From: Roseiarcus sp963764955
GTDB taxonomy: Bacteria > Pseudomonadota > Alphaproteobacteria > Rhizobiales > Beijerinckiaceae
Assembly (NCBI GenBank): GCA_963764955.1
Contig: CAVXVE010000008.1
Location: forward strand, 15,092 to 79,091
DNA length: 64,000 nt
Direction: 5' to 3'
Shown here: piece by piece, positions 9,623 to 18,502 of the stretch
Position numbering within the stretch: the stretch's first letter is position 1
How the letters are laid out: the number at the start of each line of letters is the position of its first letter
Program-made: the position numbers and the translations under genes
The notes under the pieces: generated by a model
The model's input: the letters and a program-made list of their open reading frames with translations, nothing else
The model's database searches: none
Told to the model about the DNA's origin: nothing

Positions 9623-9656
9623 CGCAAGCCGCTTGCGGCGGCGAAGCTGCGAGCTT
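9623..9656 (+). terminator. tandem hairpins after the first CUT2 operon
   Basis: Two adjacent short inverted repeats begin 10 bp after the binding-protein stop: CGCAAG-CCG-CTTGCG (9623-9637) and AAGCT-GCG-AGCTT (9644-9656). There is no clean T-tract, so intrinsic termination is only possible; an mRNA-stabilising hairpin is equally likely. Confidence 0.35.
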
Positions 9657-9740
9657 GATCTTCGCTGAAAACGCGGCGAGACAGTCTTTTGTCTGCAATT
9701 GTCCAGGACTCCCTCCCCGTTCCGAACGACGAGGCGTATT

Positions 9741-10847
9741 GTGCCGAACCCGACAATCAAGGACGTCGCCCGTCTCGCCCGGGTGTCGACAGCGACGGTC
9801 TCGAACGTCATCAATGGGACGAGTTTCGTCAGCGCACCGCTTAGGGCGCGGGTCCAGGAAGCCGTGGCGCAGCTGGGCTTCGCGCCGTCCAGAGTCGCGC
9901 AAGGGTTGCGCATGCAATCGACGCGATTGATAGGCGTCGTCGTCGCCGACATCACCAATCCCTTTTTCTCGGAACTGGTGCGACGCATTGGCTCAATCGC
10001 CGATTCACTCGGCTACAACGTTCTCCTTTGCGAAGCCGATCACGACCCTGCAAAGGAGCTGTCGGCGCTTCGTCTCCTGGCGTCGCACCGGGTGGAAGGC
10101 GTCATCCTGGCGCCGACCGGTCCGCCGCCGATGTATTTCGAACCCCCTATTTCAAACTTTCCCCGTCCGATCGTCATGGTCGACCGCGTGATCTCCGAGT
10201 CGCGATTCGACGGGGTGTCCATCGACAACCGTCAAGCGGCTTTGGACGTGACGCGCCATATTTTGTCGCTCGGTCACCTCCATGTCGCCGCGGTCGCCGG
10301 CTGGCGCCACCTTTCCAACACAACGGAACGCCTTGATGGCTTCCGCGCCGCATTGGCGGAGTTCGGGCTCGACCCGGCCAAAGCGCCGGTGATCTATGCG
10401 GACTTCCGGCAGGATCGGGCGCGAGAGCTCTCTCGCGATCTCTTGGTCGCGTCTAGACGTCCGACCGCCGTCTTTGTTTCAAACAACGAGATGGTGATCG
10501 GCGTGATGCAGGCCATAGCGGAGCTTGGCCTCGCATGTCCGGCTGACATATCCTTGGCCGGCATCGACGACTTTCCCTGGGCAAGCGCGTTTGCGCCACG
10601 CCTGACCACGGCCCGGCAGCCGATCGAGGCGTTGGCCGAACACGGCGTGCGCATTCTCCATGCGCGGATTCGGGGCGAAGGCGGAGCGCCGGAGCGCGTC
10701 ATTCTCGAGGCGCGACTGATTGTCCGCGATTCCTGCGCGTCTCCGCAAGGGAGCAAGGGGGCCGCGGCCTTGAAGGTGGAAACCGCGCGAGTTAAACGTT
10801 TAGATAGCGGGCGTCAGAACGATGGCGTCGCCGGCGCCGTTGAATAA
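9741..10847 (+). CDS. LacI family transcriptional regulator
   Basis: Repressor of 368 residues from GTG 9741. The open frame reaches a TTG at 9699, but the family N-terminus starts at PTIKDVARLARVSTATVSNVING, giving the helix-turn-helix at about 4-25 and the hinge helix RVAQGLRMQ. The effector domain follows the periplasmic-binding fold (LIGVVVADITNPFFSELVRR; GISID/DFPWASAFAPRLTT blocks). The last ~25 residues are variable. It sits immediately before a second complete CUT2 importer with a kinase, its likely regulon. A TAAACGTTTA palindrome at its 3' end is a candidate operator. Confidence 0.92.
   Translation: MPNPTIKDVARLARVSTATVSNVINGTSFVSAPLRARVQEAVAQLGFAPSRVAQGLRMQSTRLIGVVVADITNPFFSELVRRIGSIADSLGYNVLLCEADHDPAKELSALRLLASHRVEGVILAPTGPPPMYFEPPISNFPRPIVMVDRVISESRFDGVSIDNRQAALDVTRHILSLGHLHVAAVAGWRHLSNTTERLDGFRAALAEFGLDPAKAPVIYADFRQDRARELSRDLLVASRRPTAVFVSNNEMVIGVMQAIAELGLACPADISLAGIDDFPWASAFAPRLTTARQPIEALAEHGVRILHARIRGEGGAPERVILEARLIVRDSCASPQGSKGAAALKVETARVKRLDSGRQNDGVAGAVE
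10793..10802. promoter_or_regulatory. candidate LacI-family operator palindrome
   Basis: TAAACGTTTA is a perfect 10-bp palindrome with the central CG typical of LacI-family operators. It overlaps the last codons of the LacI gene, 78 bp before the next start. It is AT-rich in GC-rich surroundings. The binding protein is inferred from position and symmetry. Confidence 0.45.
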
Positions 10848-10880
10848 GCAATCGTAGACCCGCTCCAGGGATCGCAGTTG

Positions 10881-11642
10881 ATGCCAAATTCAGTACGGGT
10901 TCTGTTTGCCGGCGAATCCTGGATGACGCACAGCGTCCACACCAAAGGGTTCGATTCCTTCGACATGTCCTCCTATCATGAAGGCGGGACGGAAATGATC
11001 ACCGCGCTTCGCGCCGGCGGAGCCGAGCTGACCTATCAGCCGAGCCACATCGCGATGGATTCGTTTCCATTCACGCGGAAAGAGATCGACGCTTTCGATG
11101 TCGTGATCCTGAGCGACATAGGCGCGAACTCGCTCCTGCTTCCTGACCGGGTGGCGATCCGCTCCGAGAGCTGGCCGAACCGGCTTGAGCTCATTCGGGA
11201 CTTCGTGAACGACGGCGGCGGCCTCCTGATGGTCGGCGGCTATCTCACGTTTCAGGGGATCCAGGCCAAGGGCAACTACAAAGGCAGCCCCATCGAGGAC
11301 GTGCTGCCGGTCGAATTGTTTCCTTATGACGACCGGCTCGAATGCCCCCAGGGGGTCACGCCGACGCTCCTCAAGCCCGATCATCCCGTCCTCAAGGGCC
11401 TTGCCGACTGGCCGCAATTCCTGGGCTACAACCGCTCCACAGCGCGGCCGGATGCGGATGTGCTGGCGCGCGTCGGCGAAGATCCCTTCATCGCCGTGCG
11501 CAACGTCGGACAGGGGCGCAGCGCGATCTTCGCTTCTGATTGCGGACCTCACTGGGGTCCTCCGCCCTTCCTGGCCTGGAAGGGCTACGGCGCGCTCTGG
11601 ACGAATCTGGTTGGCTGGCTCGGAGAGAAACATCGACGCTGA
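10881..11642 (+). CDS. glutamine-amidotransferase-like (class I GATase fold) protein
   Basis: Cytoplasmic protein of 253 residues resembling the putative GATase-like family often seen beside sugar ABC genes. Conserved blocks are VRVLFAGESWMTH, IDAFDVVILSDIGANSLLLP, DFVNDGGGLLMVGGYLTFQG and the C-terminal GRSAIFASDCGPHWG. The GGGLLMVGG turn is where amidotransferases carry the nucleophile elbow, but I see no GxCxG, so glutaminase activity is doubtful and a ThuA-like sugar-related role is as likely. ATG 10881 follows GCAGTTG; a TTG 3 nt earlier is also possible. It is the first gene after LacI, in an operon-like run with the importer. Confidence 0.7.
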   Translation: MPNSVRVLFAGESWMTHSVHTKGFDSFDMSSYHEGGTEMITALRAGGAELTYQPSHIAMDSFPFTRKEIDAFDVVILSDIGANSLLLPDRVAIRSESWPNRLELIRDFVNDGGGLLMVGGYLTFQGIQAKGNYKGSPIEDVLPVELFPYDDRLECPQGVTPTLLKPDHPVLKGLADWPQFLGYNRSTARPDADVLARVGEDPFIAVRNVGQGRSAIFASDCGPHWGPPPFLAWKGYGALWTNLVGWLGEKHRR

Positions 11643-11713
11643 CGGACGATCAGATGCGGCCCCCACGCCTTCGTGGCGTCGGGGTGAAGAGTTCTCAAAG
11701 GCGGAGTCTAGAC

Positions 11714-12850
11714 ATGAATCTCCTCAAACGCGCTTCGGTCCACCCAAGGGCCGTATTTCCGCTGCTCGTTTCGGCCGCGATCCTCGTCCTGCACCCGGGC
11801 GTCGTTCGCGCCGCGGACAAAATGGTCGGCGGGGAGTTCGCCACCAAGGGAATTGTAACCTCGACCGTCGGCCCGAACGGCGCAACGGGTCAGCCGGCAA
11901 GCGTCCTCACCTTCACCGACGATGAGATGAAGAAGTTGCGCGACGGACACCATTCGGCGGCCTTGCTTTTTCAGACCAGCTCGGAATGGGCGGACGCCGT
12001 CACACGAGGCGCGGAAGATGAATTCAAGGCGCTGGGCATCGAGATCGCGGGCCTGAGCAATTCGAATTTCAGTGCGTCGGACCAGGCTCATGCGGTTCAG
12101 ACGATCATGGCGAAGAAGCCGTCAGGGATCGTCACCTGGCCCATCAACCCGGAGGAATTGAGCCCCGCGCTCAAGAAGGCGGCGGAAGCTGGCGTCAAGA
12201 TCGCGCTCATCAGCAACATGCCTTCCGGTTTCCAGCAGGGGAAGGATTACACCGGTCTCGTCGGCGACGATCTCTACGCCATGGGCCAGAAAACGGCGGA
12301 CAATCTCGCCAAAGCCATGGGCGGCGAGGGTGAGCTCGGCTTCCTCTACTTCGACGCCAACGCTTACGTCGTCAATCAGAGGGACGCGGCGTTCCGCACG
12401 ACGATCGAGAAGAACTATCCCAACATCAAGATCATCCCCGCGGGCTTCTCCGACCCCGGCCGCGTGTTCCAGGTCGCGAGCGCGATGATCCTGCAGCATC
12501 CCAAGATCAAGGCGATCTACGCGCCGTGGGCGGATCCAGCGTCCGGCGTCCTTCAGGCGATCCGCGCCGCGCATCGCGACGACATCGCAGTCGGCACCAT
12601 GGACCTATCGAACACCGTCGCCGTCTCGCTCGTCACTGGCGGGCCGGTGAAAGCGTTGACGGTCGATGATCCTTACTCCATCGGCAAGTCGCTCGCCACG
12701 GTGATCGGCTATGGGCTTCTTGACAAGCAGGCGCCGGCTTATGTCGAGGTGCCGGCGATCGCGATCACGAAGGACAACATCCTTCAAGCGTATGCGGACA
12801 GCTATCATGCGTCTCCGCCGCCCGAGGTCACCAAAGCCCTGGGCAAATAG
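11714..12850 (+). CDS. CUT2 sugar ABC transporter periplasmic substrate-binding protein
   Basis: Periplasmic binding protein of 378 residues. A signal peptide (VFPLLVSAAILVL, cleavage near VVRAAD, about residue 34) is followed by an unusual linker of about 45 residues. The RbsB-type core then begins (HHSAALLFQTSSEWADAV; GIVTWPINPEELSPAL; KIALISNMPSGF; GELGFLYFDANAYVVNQRD; IKAIYAPWADPASGV). ATG 11714 follows AGGCGGAGTCTAGAC. It partners the permease and ATPase downstream. Ligand not readable. Confidence 0.9.
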   Translation: MNLLKRASVHPRAVFPLLVSAAILVLHPGVVRAADKMVGGEFATKGIVTSTVGPNGATGQPASVLTFTDDEMKKLRDGHHSAALLFQTSSEWADAVTRGAEDEFKALGIEIAGLSNSNFSASDQAHAVQTIMAKKPSGIVTWPINPEELSPALKKAAEAGVKIALISNMPSGFQQGKDYTGLVGDDLYAMGQKTADNLAKAMGGEGELGFLYFDANAYVVNQRDAAFRTTIEKNYPNIKIIPAGFSDPGRVFQVASAMILQHPKIKAIYAPWADPASGVLQAIRAAHRDDIAVGTMDLSNTVAVSLVTGGPVKALTVDDPYSIGKSLATVIGYGLLDKQAPAYVEVPAIAITKDNILQAYADSYHASPPPEVTKALGK

Positions 12851-12893
12851 CCTGGCGAAGCATGACGAGGATTAGAACGCCACGCCGGCGCCG

Positions 12894-13910
12894 ATGACGG
12901 ACACCGAAGCGCCCGTCACTGAGAAGTCGGACCCGGCGGCAGGCGAACCTCCGCTCCGGCAGGAGGGCGTTTCTGACGGACCACGCTTTCGCTGGAAAGA
13001 CCTCACGGTCTATCTCGGCTTCGTCCTGGTCTTCGCCTTCTTCGCCGTCACGATCGGCGGCCAGGGCTTCCTCAGCGCCCAGAACGCGACTTCCATCATC
13101 TCGCAGGTCACGCCGATCGCCCTTATGGCGTTCGGCGCGGTCTTTGTCCTCACCGCCGGCGAAATCGATCTTTCGATCGGCTCCGTGGTCGCCATGGCGG
13201 CGCTCTTCACGGCGCTTGGGCTGCGTCACTATGGGCTCGTTCCGGGAATCGCCTTCGGAATTCTGACGGGAATCGGCGCCGGTCTTCTCAATGGCCTCCT
13301 GATCGTCGGACTTAGGGTGCCATCGTTCCTCGTGACGCTCGGCACGATGCAGCTTTTCACTGGCGTCGCGCAGATCTCGACCCAGCTTCAGGACGTCCCG
13401 ATCGTCAACGACGCCTACACAAACCTGTTCGGATCAGGCACGATCGGACCGCTGTCCAACGCGGTGGTCTGGCTCCTGCTCGGCTTTCTGGTCGCCCAGA
13501 TCGCATTCAAGAATCTCGCCTTCGGCTGGCGGGTGATGGCGACGGGAAGCAACCGCGCCAGCGCCCGGGCGCTCGGCGTCAACACCAATCGCGTCCGGGT
13601 CGGCGTGATGGTCATCTCGTCCTGCACGGCGGCGCTCGCCGGAATGATCTACGCCGGCGAGGTGCATGGCGCGGTCTATACGCTGGGGTCGAACGATCTC
13701 CTCACGGTTCTCGCCGGCGTGGTGATCGGCGGCACGAGCCTGTTCGGCGGCTCCGGCAGCATGTTGGGCGCGCTGATGGGCTCGCTTCTCATGACGATGA
13801 TCGTCAATGGCCTCGTGCTCATGGGCGCGACGGTGCAGCAGCAGATCGTCGTGCAGGGGATCATCATCGTCGTCGCGGTGGCGGTCAGCCAGCGCCAGCC
13901 GGCGGAGTGA
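12894..13910 (+). CDS. CUT2 sugar ABC transporter permease
   Basis: RbsC/FrcC-type inner-membrane permease, 338 residues. A charged cytoplasmic N-terminus of about 40 residues precedes the hydrophobic segments. Family signatures are FGAVFVLTAGEIDLSIGSVVAMAALF, the VPSFLVTLGTMQL segment and VLAGVVIGGTSLFGGSGSMLGAL near the C-terminus. The frame is intact, unlike the paralogue at 7603. It lies 43 bp after the binding-protein gene and overlaps the ATPase region, so the three are one operon. Confidence 0.93.
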   Translation: MTDTEAPVTEKSDPAAGEPPLRQEGVSDGPRFRWKDLTVYLGFVLVFAFFAVTIGGQGFLSAQNATSIISQVTPIALMAFGAVFVLTAGEIDLSIGSVVAMAALFTALGLRHYGLVPGIAFGILTGIGAGLLNGLLIVGLRVPSFLVTLGTMQLFTGVAQISTQLQDVPIVNDAYTNLFGSGTIGPLSNAVVWLLLGFLVAQIAFKNLAFGWRVMATGSNRASARALGVNTNRVRVGVMVISSCTAALAGMIYAGEVHGAVYTLGSNDLLTVLAGVVIGGTSLFGGSGSMLGALMGSLLMTMIVNGLVLMGATVQQQIVVQGIIIVVAVAVSQRQPAE

Positions 13911-13915
13911 GTTGC

Positions 13916-14689
13916 GTGGCCAGACCGACCGACCCGCTCCTCCGCATAACCTCGCTGCGCAAGACCTTCGGCGGCCTGCATGCGCTCGAGGACATCAATC
14001 TCGAGGTCTGGCCCGGCGAAGTGGTCGGGCTGGTCGGCGACAACGGCGCGGGAAAATCGACGCTCGTTCGCTGCATCTCCGGCTATTACACGCCCGATGC
14101 AGGAGAGATTACCGTCGGCGGCGAATCTTTCGGTTCCGGAGGGCCCAAGCGCGCGGCCGAACTCGGCATCGAGATCGTGCACCAGGACCTTTCGCTGGTG
14201 ATGCATGGCGATGTGGTGCAGAACCTCTACCTCAATCGTGAGATCCGCTCGTCGTGGCCCCTCCTCAATCGCCTTGGGTGGCTCGACAAGAAGGCGATGC
14301 GCGCGGGGGCCCGCGCGATTCTCGATCAGGTCGGGATCGGCGGAACGATTTCCGTTCGGCAGCGCGTTCAGGATCTCTCCGGCGGGCAGCGCCAGTGCAT
14401 CGCGATCGGGCGCGCCGTCGGCTGGAGCCGGCGCATGGTGTTTCTCGACGAGCCGACTGCCGCGCTCGGCGTGCGGCAGACGCGCCACGTGCTCGATCTC
14501 ATCGGCCGTCTTCGCTCTCAGGGCATCGCGGTCGTAGTCATCAGCCATAATATGGAGCAGGTGCTGGAGGTCTGCGACCGGATTGTCGTGCTGCGCCTCG
14601 GTCGAAAGGTCGCGGACCGGCCCGTCGAGGGACTGACCGGGTCGATGGTCGTTGGCTATATCACCGGCGCCGAGAAGGGCGAGACTTGA
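13916..14689 (+). CDS. CUT2 sugar ABC transporter ATP-binding protein, single NBD (FrcA-like)
   Basis: Single-domain ATPase, 257 residues: Walker A GDNGAGKST (about 41-49), VHQDLSLV, signature LSGGQRQC, Walker B MVFLDEPTAALG and SHNMEQV. I place the start at GTG 13916 because GGAG at 13904-13907 is 8 nt upstream; GTG 13907, overlapping the permease stop, is the alternative. It is clearly paralogous to the ATPase at 6845, so the two importers derive from the same FrcABC-type ancestor. Its stop overlaps the kinase start. Confidence 0.92.
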   Translation: MARPTDPLLRITSLRKTFGGLHALEDINLEVWPGEVVGLVGDNGAGKSTLVRCISGYYTPDAGEITVGGESFGSGGPKRAAELGIEIVHQDLSLVMHGDVVQNLYLNREIRSSWPLLNRLGWLDKKAMRAGARAILDQVGIGGTISVRQRVQDLSGGQRQCIAIGRAVGWSRRMVFLDEPTAALGVRQTRHVLDLIGRLRSQGIAVVVISHNMEQVLEVCDRIVVLRLGRKVADRPVEGLTGSMVVGYITGAEKGET

Positions 14690-15624
14690 GCGCCGCCCCG
14701 CAGTCCCGCGAAGAGCTCCCGCTTTTCCTCTGTATCGGAGACCTCGACGTCGACGTCATGATCGAGGTCGATCGGCTGCCGACCCGGGACGGGAAGGTGA
14801 ACGGCGTCGTGAAGCAGAAGGCGCCGGGCGGCATGGCTGGAAACGTCGCCGCCGCGCTTGCTCGGCTGGGCTCGCGGGTACGCGTGCTTGGCCGCGTCGG
14901 CGATGACGCGGACGGCGCCTTCGCCGTCAAGAGCCTCGAGCAGGCGGGCGTCGACACGCGCTTCGTCTCCCGCCTCGACGGCGTTGCGACATTCAGCTGC
15001 ATCAGCCTGCTGACGCCCGACGGGGAAAAGTCGCTCGTCAAGCTGATGACGGCCGCCTATCGGCCCGACGCAGGCGATGTAACAAAGGCCGCGCTCGAAG
15101 GTGTCCGCCACCTGCATCTGACTTCTGTCGGCGACCCCGCCCTTTGCCGGCGCGTGGTGGAGGCTGCGCGGGCTTCCGGGGCCACCGCCTCGCTCGACAT
15201 CGAGCGCGCCGACTGCCCGCAGGATGCGGCCGTTCTGCTCGATGCGGCCCAGGGCTTCGATCTAATCTTCTGCAATGGGGAGTCGCGCGCGTTCGTGGAT
15301 GGAGTGCTTAAGCGCCCGCTCGCGGGCGTGGCCGCCGCGGTCGTCACCACGCTCGGCGCCGATGGCGCCCGGGTCGAGACCGCGGAGGAACAGATCGCCT
15401 CGCCGGGCTTTGCGCCAAAGATTGTCGACACCACCGGCGCGGGCGACTGTTTCGCCGCCGCCTGTCTTCACGCGCGCCTCGCGGCAAAACTGGACTGGCG
15501 GGACGCCCTTCGCTTCGCCAATTGCGCCGCGGCCATCTCAACGACGGGGCTCGGCGCTCAGTCGGCCTTGCCGACCGCCGATCAGGTGGCGGCGCTACAC
15601 GGCGAGGCGCCGACTGGAGTTTGA
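14686..15624 (+). CDS. PfkB family carbohydrate kinase (ribokinase-like)
   Basis: ATP-dependent kinase of 312 residues that should phosphorylate the sugar imported by the adjacent CUT2 system. PfkB signatures are present: the N-terminal GGMAGNVAAALARLGS and the C-terminal DTTGAGDCFAAA (D248 onward), with the catalytic base Asp254. It begins at TTG 14686, overlapping the ATPase stop, so translation is probably coupled. The arrangement binding protein-permease-ATPase-kinase is that of the rhizobial fructose (frc) locus, but fructose as the substrate is only a guess. Convergent with the RidA gene, with GGCGCC repeats between. Confidence 0.92.
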   Translation: MSAAPQSREELPLFLCIGDLDVDVMIEVDRLPTRDGKVNGVVKQKAPGGMAGNVAAALARLGSRVRVLGRVGDDADGAFAVKSLEQAGVDTRFVSRLDGVATFSCISLLTPDGEKSLVKLMTAAYRPDAGDVTKAALEGVRHLHLTSVGDPALCRRVVEAARASGATASLDIERADCPQDAAVLLDAAQGFDLIFCNGESRAFVDGVLKRPLAGVAAAVVTTLGADGARVETAEEQIASPGFAPKIVDTTGAGDCFAAACLHARLAAKLDWRDALRFANCAAAISTTGLGAQSALPTADQVAALHGEAPTGV

Positions 15625-15690
15625 CCCAGGCGCCTATCTTGGCGCCGCCGCGGTCGGCAGCGTCATTCTTACGTGCACGCGGAGATCCGC

Positions 15691-16086
15691 TCAGGAGCCG
15701 CGATCCGGCCGCCTGGCGACGAGGTCGATCTCGATCAGCGCATCGTAGGCGAGGCCTGTCACGCCCACACAGGTGCGCGCAGGGAGACGCCCTTCCGGAA
15801 AGAAGCTGCGATAGACGCGGTTCATCGCCTCGTAATCCCGCTTGAACGCCGTCAGGTAGACGCGCGCCATGACCACGTGTTCGAGCGTAAGACCGAGACC
15901 CGCGAGGACGGTCGTCAAATTTGAGAAGACATTGCGCGTCTGCGCCTCGATGCCTTCCGGCAGCACGCCGGGCGCCGCGGGCGTATCGGGCATCTGCCCG
16001 GTGACGAAAACGAAGCCATCCGTTTCGACGGCGTGGCTGAACGGCGCGACCGGCTTCGGACCGCCCGTGATCATATGAAACTGCAT
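15691..16086 (-). CDS. RidA/YjgF family enamine/imine deaminase
   Basis: Protein of 131 residues of the RidA family, which hydrolyses reactive enamine/imine intermediates to keto acids and ammonia. Family features are PVAPFSHAVETDGFVFVTGQMP, NVFSNLTTVLAGLG and the C-terminal PARTCVGVTGLAYDALIEIDLVA, with Arg in the PARTC turn that binds the substrate carboxylate. It lies 15 bp downstream of the acetamidase gene and is probably last in the amide operon, suggesting detoxification linked to that catabolism. Confidence 0.9.
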   Translation of the reverse strand: MQFHMITGGPKPVAPFSHAVETDGFVFVTGQMPDTPAAPGVLPEGIEAQTRNVFSNLTTVLAGLGLTLEHVVMARVYLTAFKRDYEAMNRVYRSFFPEGRLPARTCVGVTGLAYDALIEIDLVARRPDRGS

Positions 16087-16100
16087 CGACGTCCCCCGCT

Positions 16101-17384
16101 CTACGCTCCCAGCAACGATTTCCGCACGATGGCGTGAACGCCCCAGTTACCGTCCACGACCTGCGTCACGCCGAAATCGACGCCTGCGGAAATCACCGCG
16201 ATCGCCTCGTCCTCGCTCAAGCCGCGCATCTCCATGAGAAAGCGGCGCGCCTTGCGGAACGCGTCCTTCATCGCAAGATCGAGCGACGAGGTGGCGTAGA
16301 CTTCTCCCTGTCCCCGGGAGCCGAATTCGGCGAGATAGTTCGGATGGCTGAAGCCGGTGAGAACCCATTCCGTCGGCGTCTCGATCAGCGGATAGGTGAG
16401 GTCTGCGAAGCGGCTGTCCTTCTTGTGCAGGACGACGGTCACGCGCCCGGTCATCGAGCATTCGATCGCGGTCCCGGATATCTCGCCATCGCCCTGGGCC
16501 GCATGCGGATCGCCGATCGACAGGAGCCCGCCGGAAACCGAGACCGGCAGGTAGACGGCCGCGCCTTTGCCGAGGCGCCAATTGTCGAGATTGCCGCCGA
16601 AATAGGCCGGCGGAACCGAATCGACGGGATCGGCCTCGCGCGGCGCAAGCGCGATGACGCCGAAGTGCGGACGCAGCGGGATGCGGATCCGGCTTTGAGG
16701 CGCAGCCGAGATCTCGATTCCGCTCTTGTCGACCGGGACGCCGGGATAGTCGTAAGTCCGGTGAACGACGCCGAACGGATCGACCTGGGGAGACCATCGA
16801 TAGGCGTAAAGGGCCTTTGCGTAAGGTTCGTCGCCGTCGGCGAAGATTTCGTAGATGGTGACGTTCTCCCGCGGCTTCGGCTCCTGGATGAATTCGCCAT
16901 AGTGGTAGCCCCACCAGGCCGCGACATTGCTGCCGAAAGAGCGCCCTTCGTAACCGGGGCTGCGGCTCGGCCGCGGCGCCATGTCGTCGATCCTGACCTC
17001 GATCACGTCGCCCGGCTCCGCGTCCTTGACATGGATCGGGCCGGTGCAGATGTGCACGCCGAAGCCTTCGCCGGCGCCGCGGCCGAAGATGGAGGCGTCG
17101 ATCGGGCCGGCGCCGCGCCGGTCGACGGCCTTTCTGTCTTTGGTCCAGAAAAAGACCTCTTCCGCCGCCGCGTCGCCCCGGATCATCAGTTCGGGATCGT
17201 CGGAGGCGTGCTGGGTCAGCGTTTCAATCTCGACGCTGTCGCCGGAACGGATCTCGAGGACCGGCCGCAGCGAACGGCTGAAATAGCCCCAATGCACATT
17301 CGCCGAACTGACCGCGAGGCGATGGCGGGCGCCTTCGTCCCGCCCGCCCCCCGGAGCAGGCAAGCAGCCCGACGATCTCGCCAA
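16101..17384 (-). CDS. acetamidase/formamidase family protein (copy 1)
   Basis: FmdA/AmdA-family hydrolase releasing ammonia from formamide, acetamide or a related short amide. Typical blocks are ANVHWGYFSRSLRPVLEIRSGD, GPIHVKDAEPGDVIEVRI, PLRPHFGVIALAP, SIGDPHAAQGDGEISGTAIE and the C-terminal GVTQVVDGNWGVH. Family homology begins at RHRLAVSSANVHWG, about 20 codons inside the open frame, and there is no ATG near it. TTG 17384 or TTG 17363 may be the start, or an indel hides it. It is closely similar to the copy at 18493-19734, with the AraC gene between. Confidence 0.88.
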   Translation of the reverse strand: MARSSGCLPAPGGGRDEGARHRLAVSSANVHWGYFSRSLRPVLEIRSGDSVEIETLTQHASDDPELMIRGDAAAEEVFFWTKDRKAVDRRGAGPIDASIFGRGAGEGFGVHICTGPIHVKDAEPGDVIEVRIDDMAPRPSRSPGYEGRSFGSNVAAWWGYHYGEFIQEPKPRENVTIYEIFADGDEPYAKALYAYRWSPQVDPFGVVHRTYDYPGVPVDKSGIEISAAPQSRIRIPLRPHFGVIALAPREADPVDSVPPAYFGGNLDNWRLGKGAAVYLPVSVSGGLLSIGDPHAAQGDGEISGTAIECSMTGRVTVVLHKKDSRFADLTYPLIETPTEWVLTGFSHPNYLAEFGSRGQGEVYATSSLDLAMKDAFRKARRFLMEMRGLSEDEAIAVISAGVDFGVTQVVDGNWGVHAIVRKSLLGA

Positions 17385-18502
17385 TCGCGCTGCGCTGCTT
17401 GAGCTTGCGGTTCGCGAGCGCGCTGAGAGGCCAGCCGCGCTGCGCCGCGCCGCCGCTTTCCGACAGCCTGTCGGCCTGCTGGCTGCGAAAGGCGCCGGGC
17501 AGGGATTCCGAACCGCTCCTTGAACAGCCGGTTGAAATTGGCGGCGTCGCCGAAGCCGCAGCGGTAGCCGACGTCGGCGACGGAAGCGTGAATGTCGCCG
17601 GGCGCGATCAGGGCGGCGCGGGCGCGCTGCAGGCGCCGCTCGCGCAGATAATGGCCGAAGCTGACGCCGTTCTGCTCGAACAGTTTCTGCAGATAGCGCT
17701 CCGAAATTCCCTCGCCCCGGGCTACGCGGGGAGCGGTCAGGTCCGGGTCATGCAGGCGCCGCTCGATCGCCAGCGTCACGCGGTTGAAAAGCGCCACGAG
17801 GCTTGACGTCGCAGCGGCGCTAGCGCCGTCCTGCCCGGCGACAATGGTCAGGAAGAGATCCGCGACGCCCTGCTCGAGCGCCCGCCATTCGGCCGTCGAC
17901 AGCGAGTCCATCTCGGCGGCCGCGGTCTCGATGAGCTTGATGAACACGCCCGAAAACCCCTCGGGCTGAAGCCGGCGAGGCGCGGCGAGCGGCCGCCATC
18001 CCGCGCCGCGTCCGTCGAGGCCGCTGTCCGGCAGGGACACGACGACGATGGGAACGATGCGGTCGAGCGCAATGCGCCATTCCTGATCGGCCGGCAGCAA
18101 GACGAGCGTGCCGGGCGGGACCCATACGGGACCGCTCACCGCCTCGACCTCGATGTCGTCTTCGAGAGGCAGGAGACCGATCGGAAGGCGGGACCGTCGG
18201 GTCAGCGGCGAGAGCGTCTGCAAACCGGCTCTGAGACGGCCAAGCGCCAGCCCGTGCGGATCCCCGCGCACCGAAGCCGCGGCGAAGACCTCGGGCCCCC
18301 CTTCGAACGGCGCCGAGCGCAATTGAAGCTGGGCGAGAAGGTCCCGCCACGCGTCGCTGCGCGCGATCCGGGGATAGGCTTCGCTCTCGAACTGCCTGAT
18401 GAACATCCTTTGGCTCGCGGCGCCGGCGAGGCCGATCTGTGCGGCGCCGCATTCATATTGCACCTGCGAAGCGAGCCGCGCCAGCCCTGGATTTACGAGC
18501 AT
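17216..18502 (-). CDS. AraC family transcriptional regulator (3' end uncertain)
   Basis: Activator with an N-terminal AraC-binding-like domain (about 1-200; a long segment around PVWVPPGTLVLLPADQEW) and a C-terminal double helix-turn-helix (ISERYLQKLFEQNGVSFGHYL; VADVGYRCGFGDAANFNRLFKERFG). ATG 18502 overlaps the upstream acetamidase stop by 10 bp. The end is not clean: after FGIPAR the family continues RAFR, which needs one base removed at 17495-17496, and no frame gives a stop before the next acetamidase begins. The given end is where the uncorrected frame stops. Probably controls both flanking amidases and the amino-acid-type importer. Confidence 0.8.
   Translation of the reverse strand: MLVNPGLARLASQVQYECGAAQIGLAGAASQRMFIRQFESEAYPRIARSDAWRDLLAQLQLRSAPFEGGPEVFAAASVRGDPHGLALGRLRAGLQTLSPLTRRSRLPIGLLPLEDDIEVEAVSGPVWVPPGTLVLLPADQEWRIALDRIVPIVVVSLPDSGLDGRGAGWRPLAAPRRLQPEGFSGVFIKLIETAAAEMDSLSTAEWRALEQGVADLFLTIVAGQDGASAAATSSLVALFNRVTLAIERRLHDPDLTAPRVARGEGISERYLQKLFEQNGVSFGHYLRERRLQRARAALIAPGDIHASVADVGYRCGFGDAANFNRLFKERFGIPARRLSQPAGRQAVGKRRRGAARLASQRAREPQAQAAQRDWRDRRAACLLRGAGGTKAPAIASRSVRRMCIGAISAVRCGRSSRSVPATASRLKR

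Noticed and set aside
15629..15646. GGCGCC-tatctt-GGCGCC as terminator between the kinase and RidA genes
   Set aside because: Symmetric, but the arms are self-palindromic, there is no T-tract, and GGCGCC is common in this DNA.
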